Source of the DNA: Bryobacter sp.
GTDB taxonomy: Bacteria > Acidobacteriota > Terriglobia > Bryobacterales > Bryobacteraceae
Direction of reading: 5' to 3'
Assembly (NCBI GenBank): GCA_022843625.1
Contig: JALHNH010000029.1
Location: 18,542-82,541, forward strand
Length of the DNA: 64,000 nt
The translations under genes were made by a program, and so were the position numbers. Shown in pieces: positions 1 through 9,330 of the stretch (position 1 is its first letter; each line of letters begins with the position of its first letter). Below the pieces are notes generated by a model that searched no databases, was not told the origin of the DNA, and worked only from the letters and a program-made list of their open reading frames with translations.

Positions 1-1
1 T

Positions 2-3000
2 GCTGGACAAACACGGCCTCTCACTGCGGTACTTCAAACCAACGCTGCCGAATTTGTCACCGATCGCGAGGTCTTCTGGTCTACCTCGAATGGCCGTGTG
101 GTGACAATCGCCGGCACTGGGCCCAATGTTACGATTCGCGGCGTGGCTGGCGGATCTGCGATCCTGACCGCTACCAGCGAGGGTAAGACCAGCAACCGCA
201 TTACCGTACTTGTCGCGTCCCAGTGCTGCGCCATCGGCGAGGGGGCGCCTTCCCAGGCCATCTCTCAAACATTCCTCGATGCGATCCAGCGCAACCGGAT
301 TACGGTTCGAAGTCCTGTGGCTGCTCCGGTTCGACGAGCCGGTGGTGGCTATCAGCAGGAAGCGATCGCTTTGCCCGCAGGCAACCGCATTTTGATTCTC
401 AAAGCCGACTCAAGCCCTGTCGCCTACCTCCTTTCAGGCCCGCAGCTCACTTCTTACGAGGCACTGGGCGGAGTTTCCGGTGTTTTGGGCTTTCCAATTT
501 CTGATGCCAATAACAACGGAACCCAGCGCTTTGAGAATGGTGCTTTCGCGGGTTCGCCACTCCGGCTCGTCTCAGGTGCCATCCTCACCCGCTGGCTTGC
601 CCTTGGCGCTGAATCTGGCGTTCTCGGAGCACCCGTCTCAGACCGGTCTGCCACGATTAGCTTTACCGGCACTCAAGTTGCAACCCAGACCTTCAGGTCG
701 GGTGTTTTCTTTGAATACAGCGTAGGCCCGCTTGCCGGCAGAGCCTTCCTTAGCACCGGTGCCATCGCCGCCAAACATCTGGAGCTGGGCTCCGCCGCCG
801 GCTCGATCGGTGCGCCGCTGACTGACGAATTTTTGACCTCCGGCGCCTTCCGTCAGGAATTTGAAGGTGCATTTCTCGAATACAATCCAGGTGGCCCGGT
901 CCGGGTGATCGAAAAAGAACGCCGGCCCACTCTCACGATCACGCCCTCTTCACTCCTGCCAGGGGCTCGCTACCGCGTAGCCGTCGGCGGCTTTCCCGCC
1001 AGTGCCCGCCTCCGCGTCACCCAGGGTTCCGGCACCGCAGCCGATAGCTTCGACTTGACCACAGTCAATGGATCCTTCATCTGGGAGAGCATCGTTCCCA
1101 CAGGCGCCAGGGCTGGTGTGGTGATTCTTCGGGCAACCAACACGAATTCCCCACAGAGCTTTGCCGAGGCAAGCTATACCGTGCGCAGCCTTGCCGAATT
1201 GCGCCCCGCCTTAACCAGGCTCTCCGGCGATTCTCAGGCGGCTGCTCCCGCTACCGTCCTTCCTCTTCCGATCCGTGTCCTGCTTCGTGATTCTACCGGC
1301 AGCCCCCTCGCCGGCGTCCCACTTCGGTTTGGAGCTTCCCCAGGCGGCGCTGTTCTCGATGCAAGCGCCATCACCAACGCTGAAGGAATTGGTGAGGCCC
1401 GCGTCCGGCTTCCAGCCCAAAGCGGCATCTCACTGTTCTCTGTAGAAGCAGGTGGCCAGACTACTACCTTCTCGGCTCGCGCTTCTGAACAGGTTCCAGC
1501 CGACTATCCCAGAATCACTCAGGCGGTTGCGGGCAACCTTGGCAACTCCACCTTGCCGCTGGCTCAAAAGGGGTCTCTCGTTGCCGCCCTTGCAGGTCTT
1601 GTCCGCTTTTACCAGCAGCGCGGTGTTGCTCCTTCCGACAACGGTCTTGCAGACACCGCTTCACTCAATAATTACCTTCGTACTTTCTGCACCACAGATT
1701 CTGCCGGTACCCAGATCTGTGACGGTTTCCTCAATCCCGGCACAGGTTCCGACCCGCAGGCGAATCCATTCCGGACGGCGGATTTCGCCAGCGGTGCACT
1801 CAGCCTTGCTTTTCCAGAAGCCAGCCTTGCCGGCATTCGTGAAGCAATTGCCGCCGCTGGGCCTGTTGTCATTGGTCTCGATCTCATGCGCAACGGACAA
1901 TCCGTTGGTGTTCACTTTGTCACCGCCTTCGGCATCCTGGGCGACGCCGACCTCGCCATCAGCGACCCAAATCCCCAGTTCGCCCTAACCCGTCTCAGCC
2001 AGTACACTGTTGGCTTTACAGCTGCCGCTGCAAACTGGCAGGCCAGCCCCATTGCTGCCATACAGCTCCTTCCGCGCACCTCATCCAGTGCCGCATTCTA
2101 TGCCTTCTCAGCGTCCCCTTTCGAGATCCTCAGTCCATCGGCTGGTTGCTCCAGACCCGTGTCCTGGCCAGCCAGCTTCGCCAATCTGACATCCACAACA
2201 TCATCCCTGAGCGTCAGGCTTCAGAGTTGTGATGGCTCGGCGCTTTCTTACCAGGCTGCTCTTCCAACTCCTCCCTTCCTTTTCTCTCTGGTTAGCCTCA
2301 CCAACCCTCCCGCCCAGTCCGTTGTGAGTGCAGCCGATGCCACGGCCTATCGTGTATCGAGATCCACCTCCGACGCCTGGACTCTGGCCCCAGAACAGAT
2401 CTCGGTCAATTCCTCGGCCATTCTGAATGCGGCAAGCTTCACTTCGCGAATCGGTGCGGGAACCATTATTAGTATCTTCGGAAACGGCCTTCCTCTTCGT
2501 GCAGGCACTGGATCCTCTGTGGAAATTGACGGGCAAGCTCTGCCCATATTTTTCTCGAATGGCTTTCAGCTCAACACCGCAATTCCTCCCGGTATCTCTC
2601 CCGGGCCTGCCACCCTTAACATCCGTTCCCCGTATGGTGAGTCCTCCGCTCGAATCGAAATCGGCGATCAGGCCCCCGCCATATTTCTGGTAAACGCTCG
2701 TGGTTCTGCTGCCGTCCTGAATCAGGATTCCAGCCTCAATTCGCCGTCCAATCCCGCAGTACGTGGCCAGGCGGCAGTTCTTTTCGCTACTGGGCTGGGT
2801 CCTGTGAGCCCTCAAGCTAGCGGCTTAAACACAACCAACAGTCCAGTTTTGGTGGTAGTCAATGCCAGGGAGTTAACCCCGTTTTTCTCGGGCCTCGCCC
2901 CTGGTTTTATCGGGCTGTATCAGATCAACTTCACAATCCCAACAAATCTCCCCCCCGGTTTGGAGCAACAAGTACTACTCCGTTCGGCTGGCTTGGATTC

Positions 3001-3028
3001 AAATCCTGGATTTATTTCGATTCGTTAA
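2..3028 (+). CDS. Secreted multidomain protein with BIG2-like, LGFP, C39-like and TIGR03437 domains (5' partial)
   Basis: The reading frame is open to the left edge of the window, so the true start lies upstream. The first residues look like a bacterial Ig-like group 2 domain (TSNGRVVTIAG, then GGSAILTAT). Three LGFP-type repeats follow at about nt 450-900 (LGGVSGVLGFPISD, LGAESGVLGAPVSD, LGSAAGSIGAPLTD). Next come an Ig-like stretch (about nt 1200-1480) and a region resembling a C39-like peptidase fold (about nt 1500-2060: VVIGLDLM then VHFVTAFG), where I do not see a clear catalytic Cys. The last ~230 residues match the Solibacter-type TIGR03437 domain (ILNAASF, GTIISIFGNGL, VLFATGLGPV, GLYQINF). 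LGFP repeats are known from cell-wall-associated proteins, so an extracellular or envelope role is inferred. The substrate is unknown. The domain calls are by eye. Confidence 0.85.
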   Translation, partial: AGQTRPLTAVLQTNAAEFVTDREVFWSTSNGRVVTIAGTGPNVTIRGVAGGSAILTATSEGKTSNRITVLVASQCCAIGEGAPSQAISQTFLDAIQRNRITVRSPVAAPVRRAGGGYQQEAIALPAGNRILILKADSSPVAYLLSGPQLTSYEALGGVSGVLGFPISDANNNGTQRFENGAFAGSPLRLVSGAILTRWLALGAESGVLGAPVSDRSATISFTGTQVATQTFRSGVFFEYSVGPLAGRAFLSTGAIAAKHLELGSAAGSIGAPLTDEFLTSGAFRQEFEGAFLEYNPGGPVRVIEKERRPTLTITPSSLLPGARYRVAVGGFPASARLRVTQGSGTAADSFDLTTVNGSFIWESIVPTGARAGVVILRATNTNSPQSFAEASYTVRSLAELRPALTRLSGDSQAAAPATVLPLPIRVLLRDSTGSPLAGVPLRFGASPGGAVLDASAITNAEGIGEARVRLPAQSGISLFSVEAGGQTTTFSARASEQVPADYPRITQAVAGNLGNSTLPLAQKGSLVAALAGLVRFYQQRGVAPSDNGLADTASLNNYLRTFCTTDSAGTQICDGFLNPGTGSDPQANPFRTADFASGALSLAFPEASLAGIREAIAAAGPVVIGLDLMRNGQSVGVHFVTAFGILGDADLAISDPNPQFALTRLSQYTVGFTAAAANWQASPIAAIQLLPRTSSSAAFYAFSASPFEILSPSAGCSRPVSWPASFANLTSTTSSLSVRLQSCDGSALSYQAALPTPPFLFSLVSLTNPPAQSVVSAADATAYRVSRSTSDAWTLAPEQISVNSSAILNAASFTSRIGAGTIISIFGNGLPLRAGTGSSVEIDGQALPIFFSNGFQLNTAIPPGISPGPATLNIRSPYGESSARIEIGDQAPAIFLVNARGSAAVLNQDSSLNSPSNPAVRGQAAVLFATGLGPVSPQASGLNTTNSPVLVVVNARELTPFFSGLAPGFIGLYQINFTIPTNLPPGLEQQVLLRSAGLDSNPGFISIR

Positions 3029-3388
3029 TTTTTGAATGCAATGAGCGGGGGATCTGTGTCGCAAATTGTATCCGGCTGTGTCGGATTGACTCATTTCTTC
3101 CGGTGAAACCAACCTAACCCAAGCGCTTTCAGGCAGTTGCTGAGATTTTTGCTTGACTACAGCCTTGGCATTCTGTTAATAGTGGTATGTCTGCAAAGAG
3201 ACAGGCGGCTTTCATCACAGCGACGTGGATCCCGCGAGCACAGAATTTATAGTTTCAAAGAAGTCGCTTCGGCTTGAGGTCGTAGTTTAGTTTGAGTCGT
3301 AGTACAAAAGCTGTAACAAGAGGCTCAGGTTGAAAAAGAACTTCCATCAATTCAAAAATAAGACAACACTTCACAAGGAGAAGGATTA
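3029..3388. other. Intergenic region upstream of the 760-aa secreted protein gene
   Basis: This 360-bp stretch has no convincing ORF. It carries a good sigma70-like promoter (listed separately), and a leader of about 200 nt would follow it. No riboswitch fold was recognised. The stretch from about 3330 to 3375 is A-rich and leads into a strong ribosome binding site. Confidence 0.6.
3153..3181 (+). promoter_or_regulatory. Putative sigma70 promoter for the 760-aa secreted protein
   Basis: A TTGACT -35 hexamer (3153-3158) and a TTAATA -10 hexamer (3176-3181) are separated by exactly 17 bp. Transcription would start near 3188, giving a 5' leader of about 200 nt before the ATG at 3389. This is seen in sequence only. 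Confidence 0.5.
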
Positions 3389-5671
3389 ATGTCGCATTTC
3401 CGTAAAATGCTTTTCGCCGCTGCTGCGGTTGCTTCCTTTATTGGATCCAGCAACACTGCTAGCGCACAACCTTTCGTCTGCAATACCAGCTTTTCGCCCC
3501 TCGTCGTTCGCGTCGAAGGTCTCCGTGAGCTCGTAGGCGATATCGTAATCACCTGCACCGGCGGTACTTCCGTCGGTACACCCACCACCCCGGCACAGTC
3601 CCAGAGCGCCGGACAGGCAGCTGCTATCCCCCCGCAATCCAGCGTTGCTTCGGGCGTTGTTGCTGCTCCCAGCCTTGGCGTAGGTCCTGCTTTCGCCGCC
3701 AACCTGATTGGTCAGCCTACCGTTCCCGCGATCAACATCTCGGTAACCATTGCTGGTCCTCGCATCACCAATCGTGTTTTTGGTAGCTCGAACCTCACCG
3801 ATGCTCTTTTGTTCATCGATGAGCCCTCGATTCCCACCACTGGCAGCTCAATTGGTCTCACGGGTCCTGAAAATCAGAACCCCTGCGCCAACTCCAGCAC
3901 CACCGTTGGTACAGCTGGTGTTTGCACCGGCATGAACTACTTCTTCAACAATGGCGTAGCAGTTGGCGCAGGTTATGTATCCTCCCCTGCCGGTGCCACT
4001 CCTTCCGGATTGCCGATCAATGTGTTCCAGGCTCAGTACGGTGTTGGCGGCGGCTTTGTTCCTAACGAACAGACCATCACCTTCGTCGGCGTGCCTGTAG
4101 TACAGCCCGGCACACACGTTGGTGCTCTGCAGCGCGTTTACCGCATCAAGAACATCCGTGTTCAGGTCGGCAATGCGCTTCAGGTCAATGGTCAGATTCA
4201 GGCCTTCATCTCGATCCAGAATCCTCCTGCCAACCTCGTGCTCAACAACGCTCAGGGTGTAGTTGGCTTCGTTCAGCGCGGACTCTTCTTTGACGTCCTC
4301 TCTGGCGGCCCTTACGCTCAGTGCCTTGGCTTCAACCAGACCAGCAGCGGCGGTTATCCTAGCGAAGGTGCCAGCACCCTCGGTGGTCTTACTGCTTCCG
4401 GCGCTATCCGTTTCACCGAAGCTTATGGTGTTTCGTTCAAGCGTCGCGGTGCCGGTACCGGCCCGTTAGAAGCGTATGATGCAGTCTACAACCAAAGCTA
4501 TAGAAATAACTCTGGTCAGTCTGACCCACGCGTGAACTACAACAACGAATCCGGATTCTACAACACCCTGTTCCCGTCTCAGAACAATCTGAACGAAGCA
4601 GGTATTGCAACAAACGGTACCCGTCTCCGTGCACGTTTCACGGGTGTTCCCGCTCAGGTCCGTCTCTACGTCTCAGCACAGCCTGTTACGACACCATCGG
4701 GCTGCAGCAGCTCCGTTACCAACATCCCCACCAGTTCTGGCGCAAGCATTTGCGTCGGCCAGGGTATCGCTACCCGTAACGCAGCCTTTGCGCTTACCGC
4801 AAGCGCCTCTGCTGACGGTGCAGTCACCGGCTTCTCCGCTAATACCGCTTACGCCTTTGTCCCCGCGAGCAGCAATGCTTCCGTTCAGGGCATCGATGCA
4901 ATCGGTTGGGGCGGCGGCGTTGGTACAGCCGCTGCTTACACTGGCTTGCCCGGTTCGGTCCGCATGATTCGTGTTCCTGTTGCTGCAGATGGCACCGGCA
5001 TCTTCTTCTGGGAAGTTCTCCGCGCCGATGACAACGTCATCGACCGCTTTGACTTCCTTGTTTCAGCTGTCTTCCCGCCAACCACCAGCATCGTCACCGA
5101 CGCCAATGTTTCTACCGCGGTCAGCGTTTCGGGCAACTACGCTCCGATCGCTACCCCGGCTGCCCTTGGTTCGTCGATCCCGAGCTTCGTGCTCGATACC
5201 GAAGTGCCAAGAGTGATCTTCACTATCGGTAACTGCGCCACGAACCTGCTCTATCCGTTTGTCAGCAGCGTCACTGGTTTCAACACCGGTATCGCAGTAG
5301 CAAATACGTCGTCAGATCCGTTCAACACCGTAAACGAAACCGGTATCTGCCGCGTGTTCTACTACGGCACCATGGCAGGCGGTGGAGTGAATCCGCAGCC
5401 AGCACCCTTTAGCAAGGCTGTACCTTCGGGTCAGGTTGCTACCTTCAACCTGCTCTTCGGTGGTCCTGAGTACGGCATCCAGCCGGTTGTCGGTTTCCAG
5501 GGCTACATCATCATCTCGTGCAACTTCCGCTGGGCACACGGCTTCGCCTTCGTAAGCGATCCGTCCAACCTGCAGACTGCACATGGTTATCTGGCTCTGA
5601 TCCTCGATCCTACGGACAGCGCTGGCAGCCGCCGCAGAACGAATGCAACTGCCGAACAGCTTGACAACTAA
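3389..5671 (+). CDS. Secreted 760-aa protein of a Solibacter-type family, function unknown
   Basis: A strong ribosome binding site (aaggagaagg) lies 6-8 nt before the ATG. The N-terminus is a clear signal peptide (positive start, alanine-rich core, cut after about TASAQ at residue 27). The mature part begins with Cys-containing beta-rich sequence (VVRVEGLRELVGDIVITCTGGT), an arrangement I associate with large secreted proteins found repeatedly in Solibacter-like genomes. The C-terminal third has a distinct block (about nt 5200-5600) with paired Cys residues (FTIGNC, ETGICRVFYYG, IIISCNF). It lies between two TIGR03437 proteins and has its own promoter and terminator, which suggests an abundant independently transcribed surface protein. 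No catalytic motif is visible and I assign no function. Confidence 0.85.
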   Translation: MSHFRKMLFAAAAVASFIGSSNTASAQPFVCNTSFSPLVVRVEGLRELVGDIVITCTGGTSVGTPTTPAQSQSAGQAAAIPPQSSVASGVVAAPSLGVGPAFAANLIGQPTVPAINISVTIAGPRITNRVFGSSNLTDALLFIDEPSIPTTGSSIGLTGPENQNPCANSSTTVGTAGVCTGMNYFFNNGVAVGAGYVSSPAGATPSGLPINVFQAQYGVGGGFVPNEQTITFVGVPVVQPGTHVGALQRVYRIKNIRVQVGNALQVNGQIQAFISIQNPPANLVLNNAQGVVGFVQRGLFFDVLSGGPYAQCLGFNQTSSGGYPSEGASTLGGLTASGAIRFTEAYGVSFKRRGAGTGPLEAYDAVYNQSYRNNSGQSDPRVNYNNESGFYNTLFPSQNNLNEAGIATNGTRLRARFTGVPAQVRLYVSAQPVTTPSGCSSSVTNIPTSSGASICVGQGIATRNAAFALTASASADGAVTGFSANTAYAFVPASSNASVQGIDAIGWGGGVGTAAAYTGLPGSVRMIRVPVAADGTGIFFWEVLRADDNVIDRFDFLVSAVFPPTTSIVTDANVSTAVSVSGNYAPIATPAALGSSIPSFVLDTEVPRVIFTIGNCATNLLYPFVSSVTGFNTGIAVANTSSDPFNTVNETGICRVFYYGTMAGGGVNPQPAPFSKAVPSGQVATFNLLFGGPEYGIQPVVGFQGYIIISCNFRWAHGFAFVSDPSNLQTAHGYLALILDPTDSAGSRRRTNATAEQLDN

Positions 5672-5694
5672 ACTTGTTTAGCTTCTAAGCAACC

Positions 5695-5730
5695 TCGGGG
5701 CGGACTTCGGTCCGCCCCGATTTTATTTTT
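5695..5730 (+). terminator. Rho-independent terminator after the 760-aa protein gene
   Basis: A GC-rich stem (tcggggcgga / tccgccccga around a cttcgg-type loop, 5695-5720) is followed by ttttattttt (5721-5730). It sits 24 nt after the stop codon. Stem strength and the T-tract make it the most convincing terminator in the window. Confidence 0.9.
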
Positions 5731-5758
5731 GTGAGACAAGGCCATTCTCTGTTAAAAT
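5729..5758 (+). promoter_or_regulatory. Possible promoter for the propeller/Ig-like protein
   Basis: A TTGTGA (5729-5734) and a TAAAAT (5753-5758) lie 18 bp apart, directly behind the terminator and about 50 bp before the ATG at 5805. The -35 matches consensus at 4 of 6 positions and the -10 at 5 of 6. Confidence 0.4.
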
Positions 5759-5804
5759 CAGAGAGCTGCGTCCTTCCATCTCTTTAGCCCTGAAGAGGAT
5801 TCCC

Positions 5805-8800
5805 ATGTATAGGCTATCTTTGTCTTTGCTGGCCACGATGACTTTCATCGCTCCAGTTTTTGCTTCCAATATTGTTGTGCTCCCCCAGGAAAACTCGGGC
5901 AACACAACCGGCTATATCTATAGCCCAGAACCATTCACCCAGATCGGCACATTTGCCGTAGACCCGCTTGCCTTTGAAGCCATTTGGCACCCCAGTGTCC
6001 AAAAATTCTACGTGCTGTCCAAAAGCTTAACGAAATCGATCACGATATTTTCCGGCACTTCGCCCTACGCTGAAACGGTCTCCAGATCTTTACCCAACAT
6101 CTCAACAGCCAAGATTTCCCCGGATGGCCGCCGATTGGTTGTTCTCTCCCAGGCTGTCCGTATTTATGACACGGCTACGGACCAGGAAATCATCGGTGTC
6201 AATACCTGTGGTGATACCAGCTGCGTGCCAGTGGATGTAGACTTTTCCATCGATTCCAACCGCGCATTTGTTCTTAACAGCAATGGCACGCTGGTTGCCA
6301 TCAATCTTGGAAACAATAATATTGGCAGCCGTCTGAGCATCGCAAACGGCCCTACCAGCATGGTAGTCGGCCCTACCGGATTGATCTATGTCACCGCCCA
6401 GAACCGGCTTCTTGAAATCGACGGCCGGGATGCGCTTGTACAGGTTGGCTCTGAGATCCAGATTACCGGATCCAATTGCCTCAAGCCTCAATTCACACCA
6501 GATGGCAGCCGACTCGTTGTTGCCTGTAACGTGATCGGGTCTACTCAGATTTACGTGATGGATACGATCACCCGCACCATTTCTCAGGGCGTAATTCCAA
6601 ACACTGCAGCCGAGCGCTTTAAAATTGTCTCCAACACTACTGCACTCTATTACGTGGGTGTTAGCAATACAGTTTTCCGTGGCGGCCTGGTGTCACCTCT
6701 GGCGAATCCTGTTCAGCTCGACCTTGGAGGCTCGGGGGTGCTTACCGGTGGCCGCTACCTCATTACCTCCGACGAGCAGCCCTCCAATCGCTTTTTCTTT
6801 TCAAACGTGTCAAACACTCTTTCTCGAATCAATCTCGAGACCAACAGCCTGAACAGCTCCATTGCGCAGCCGACCTTTATTGGCCCCAGCTTCTTTACCG
6901 GCAGAGCCCAGACAGGCATTCCATTTAGCCTGATCACGATTACTCCGTCGCAATCTGCAGTTCAAAATCAGCGCGGCCGCCCGCTTGTCGTTCGCGCCCT
7001 CGATAGCAATACTCGTCCTCTGAGTGGCGTGACGATCAACTTTTCTTCTAACGCTACAAACTTCCCCTTTGATTCCTCTGCTGCAATCACCAATAAGGAT
7101 GGTTACGCAACAATCAATTACGTCGCGCCATCTACTACTGGTACCTACACCGTCACGGCCTCAACCAGTGGCGCACAAGGCCAGTCGTTCACGATCAACG
7201 TAACCGGTTCCGGCAGTTCCGGCGGTGGTGGCGGCGGTGGTGGCACACCCGGAGGTCCTCAGCCGATCGAAATCGTTTCCGGCAATGGTCAAATCGTGCC
7301 CTCACAAATTCTGACCCCGCAACCGCTTACCGTTCGTGTTCGCGACGGCGCCGGTAACCCCCAAAGCGGAGTCACTGTTTCCTGGCAGATTCAGTCCGGC
7401 GATGGTAATGTCACCAGTTCCTCTAGCGTTACTGACGCTCGTGGCATCGCCCAAACCCTATATGGCTCGGTGCTCTTCTATAACGATTCGTTCAATCAGC
7501 CGCGCACTGCTGTGGTTCGCGCAAGTTCTCCCAATGGAAACGTCGACTTCACTATCGTTTCCTATCCCCTTTCAGGTCCGCCGCCACTCCTCTTGCCAGC
7601 CAGCCCCCCCAATATCAGTCTCATCAGCCCGGGCGAAGGCACAACCATCCGTGTCCAGGCGGGAACCACAACCGTCGGCGCAATCAAGGCCAGTATCGTC
7701 AGTGGAACCCTTGCCGGTTTTGGTGCCCCGATTCAGGGCGTCGCTTTCTTTGGTTCTACCGGCAACGACCCTGAGCAGGGCGCAAGTGCCAGCTGCCTCC
7801 AAACGAACCTGTCCAGCGCGCAGGGCGAAGCTTCCTGCGATATCGTGGCTGGCCCCAAGCTCGGCACTTCCAATTTCCAGGTTTGCGTCGGCAACTGCAT
7901 CAACCCCGGTCGTAGCTTCAATTTCAATCTGGAAGTTGTCGCCGGGCCGCCTGGCCTCATCACAAAGACTCAGGGTGACAATCAATCTGGTGGTCCTGGA
8001 AGTCTCACGCCGCTTGCACTTCGCGGCCGCGTCACAGACACCTTCGGAAACCGCCTTGCCGGGATTGCAATCCGTGTCGAGGTGATCTCAGGAGACGCAA
8101 ACATCGAGTCACTCTCCAGCACCACAAATACCGACGGAGACTTCTCCTTCCTCGTGCGCTTTGGTTCCACCCCGGGTGAAGTCAAGATCCGCACCAGCGC
8201 GGGCAATGCCGTAACAACCTGGACTGTGGTCAACAATGTAACCATTGGTAACTTTGTCAAGGTCTCAGGCGACAACCAGTCTGCCGTAATCGGGCGCCCA
8301 TTTAGCACGCCACTCTCGGTTCAACTCTTTGACGCTCAGGGTCGCGCTATTGCGGGAGCCAATGTGACCTTCGCCATTCAGAGTGGCCAGGCCACTCTCT
8401 CGGCTACCTCTGCGGTAACCAACAGCCAGGGTGTCGCAACCGTAAACGCAACCGCCGGCACAAACCCTGGTGTGGTTTCGGTCTCAGCTAGCGCCGTTAG
8501 CCGTGTAGTTACTTTCAGCCTTACGGTACTGCCGCCAGGCCCGACAATCACTCGTGTAGCCAACGCAGCTGGCTTCCAGGCTGGCCTCGTACCTTGCGGC
8601 CTCGCTACTGTCTTTGGCTCGAACATCGCGCCAAACGTCAACGGCGTTGTCCTCGGCAACAGCTTTGTCGGCCCCTACTCGCTTCGCTTGAACAATGTCT
8701 CAATCGAAGTTGGTGGCCGCGCGGCGCCGATTGTTTCACTCGCCAACCTGAACGGTCAGGAACAGGCCACCTTCCAGACTCCTTGCGATGTAGCTCCGGG

Positions 8801-9272
8801 TGATTCCACTCTTCGCATGACGGTGAGCGAAGGCTCCAGTACGCTCACAGTCAGTGTGTTTGCCGTCCAGCCCGGTATCTTCGAAACTACCGATTCCGCT
8901 GGCAAGCGTGTCGGCGTCGTCGTCAAAGCCGATGGCACTTACATGACTCGCGAAAACCCCGCGATTCGCGGCGAAAACCTCATCGGCTTCTTCACCGGTC
9001 TTGGCCAGACGATTACCCCGTCTTCCACCAACAACCCCGGTGCATTCAATAACTCCACTCAAGTTGCTGCCCAAATGATTATCGGCATCAACAATGAGGG
9101 AGCGCCGGTGCTCTCTGCCACGATGGCTCCTGGCCTGGTTGGCATCTACGTCGTCCAGTTCACTGTGCCGGAAAACGCAGTTACCGGTGTCGATCGTCCT
9201 TACGGTGTAGGAGCCATCGGTCTCGATGGTGCTTATGTCCCGGGCAATCCGTCACTGATCCATATCCGTTAA
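5805..9272 (+). CDS. Secreted protein: beta-propeller, Ig-like repeats, TIGR03437 C-terminus
   Basis: A ribosome binding site (gaagagga) precedes the ATG and the first ~21 residues form a signal peptide (ending VFAS). Residues ~25-350 show repeating propeller-like strands (VVLPQE, SPDGRRLVV, FTPDGSRLVVACN). Ig-like BIG1/invasin-type repeats follow (LVVRALDSNTRPLSGVTINF, LTVRVRDGAGNPQSGVTVSW and two or three more), joined by a poly-glycine linker near residues 473-480. The last ~240 residues are a TIGR03437-type domain (NAAGFQAGLVPCGLATVFG, GFFTGLGQTITP, GLVGIYVVQFTVP). Length is 1155 aa. It is probably an extracellular adhesion or matrix-like protein. Fold assignments are by eye and function is inferred from architecture only. 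Confidence 0.85.
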   Translation: MYRLSLSLLATMTFIAPVFASNIVVLPQENSGNTTGYIYSPEPFTQIGTFAVDPLAFEAIWHPSVQKFYVLSKSLTKSITIFSGTSPYAETVSRSLPNISTAKISPDGRRLVVLSQAVRIYDTATDQEIIGVNTCGDTSCVPVDVDFSIDSNRAFVLNSNGTLVAINLGNNNIGSRLSIANGPTSMVVGPTGLIYVTAQNRLLEIDGRDALVQVGSEIQITGSNCLKPQFTPDGSRLVVACNVIGSTQIYVMDTITRTISQGVIPNTAAERFKIVSNTTALYYVGVSNTVFRGGLVSPLANPVQLDLGGSGVLTGGRYLITSDEQPSNRFFFSNVSNTLSRINLETNSLNSSIAQPTFIGPSFFTGRAQTGIPFSLITITPSQSAVQNQRGRPLVVRALDSNTRPLSGVTINFSSNATNFPFDSSAAITNKDGYATINYVAPSTTGTYTVTASTSGAQGQSFTINVTGSGSSGGGGGGGGTPGGPQPIEIVSGNGQIVPSQILTPQPLTVRVRDGAGNPQSGVTVSWQIQSGDGNVTSSSSVTDARGIAQTLYGSVLFYNDSFNQPRTAVVRASSPNGNVDFTIVSYPLSGPPPLLLPASPPNISLISPGEGTTIRVQAGTTTVGAIKASIVSGTLAGFGAPIQGVAFFGSTGNDPEQGASASCLQTNLSSAQGEASCDIVAGPKLGTSNFQVCVGNCINPGRSFNFNLEVVAGPPGLITKTQGDNQSGGPGSLTPLALRGRVTDTFGNRLAGIAIRVEVISGDANIESLSSTTNTDGDFSFLVRFGSTPGEVKIRTSAGNAVTTWTVVNNVTIGNFVKVSGDNQSAVIGRPFSTPLSVQLFDAQGRAIAGANVTFAIQSGQATLSATSAVTNSQGVATVNATAGTNPGVVSVSASAVSRVVTFSLTVLPPGPTITRVANAAGFQAGLVPCGLATVFGSNIAPNVNGVVLGNSFVGPYSLRLNNVSIEVGGRAAPIVSLANLNGQEQATFQTPCDVAPGDSTLRMTVSEGSSTLTVSVFAVQPGIFETTDSAGKRVGVVVKADGTYMTRENPAIRGENLIGFFTGLGQTITPSSTNNPGAFNNSTQVAAQMIIGINNEGAPVLSATMAPGLVGIYVVQFTVPENAVTGVDRPYGVGAIGLDGAYVPGNPSLIHIR

Positions 9273-9296
9273 GCCCGGATATCACTTACAATGCGA

Positions 9297-9319
9297 AGGC
9301 CGTCCCTCTGGGGCGGCCT
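9297..9319 (+). terminator. Stem-loop terminator after the propeller/Ig-like protein
   Basis: aggccgtccc pairs with ggggcggcct (one G-T wobble) around a 3-nt loop. Only a short T-poor tail follows (ttcgccgttct), and the next gene starts 11 nt later. Read-through into the histidine kinase gene is therefore likely, and it may act as an attenuator. Confidence 0.55.
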
Positions 9320-9330
9320 TTCGCCGTTCT

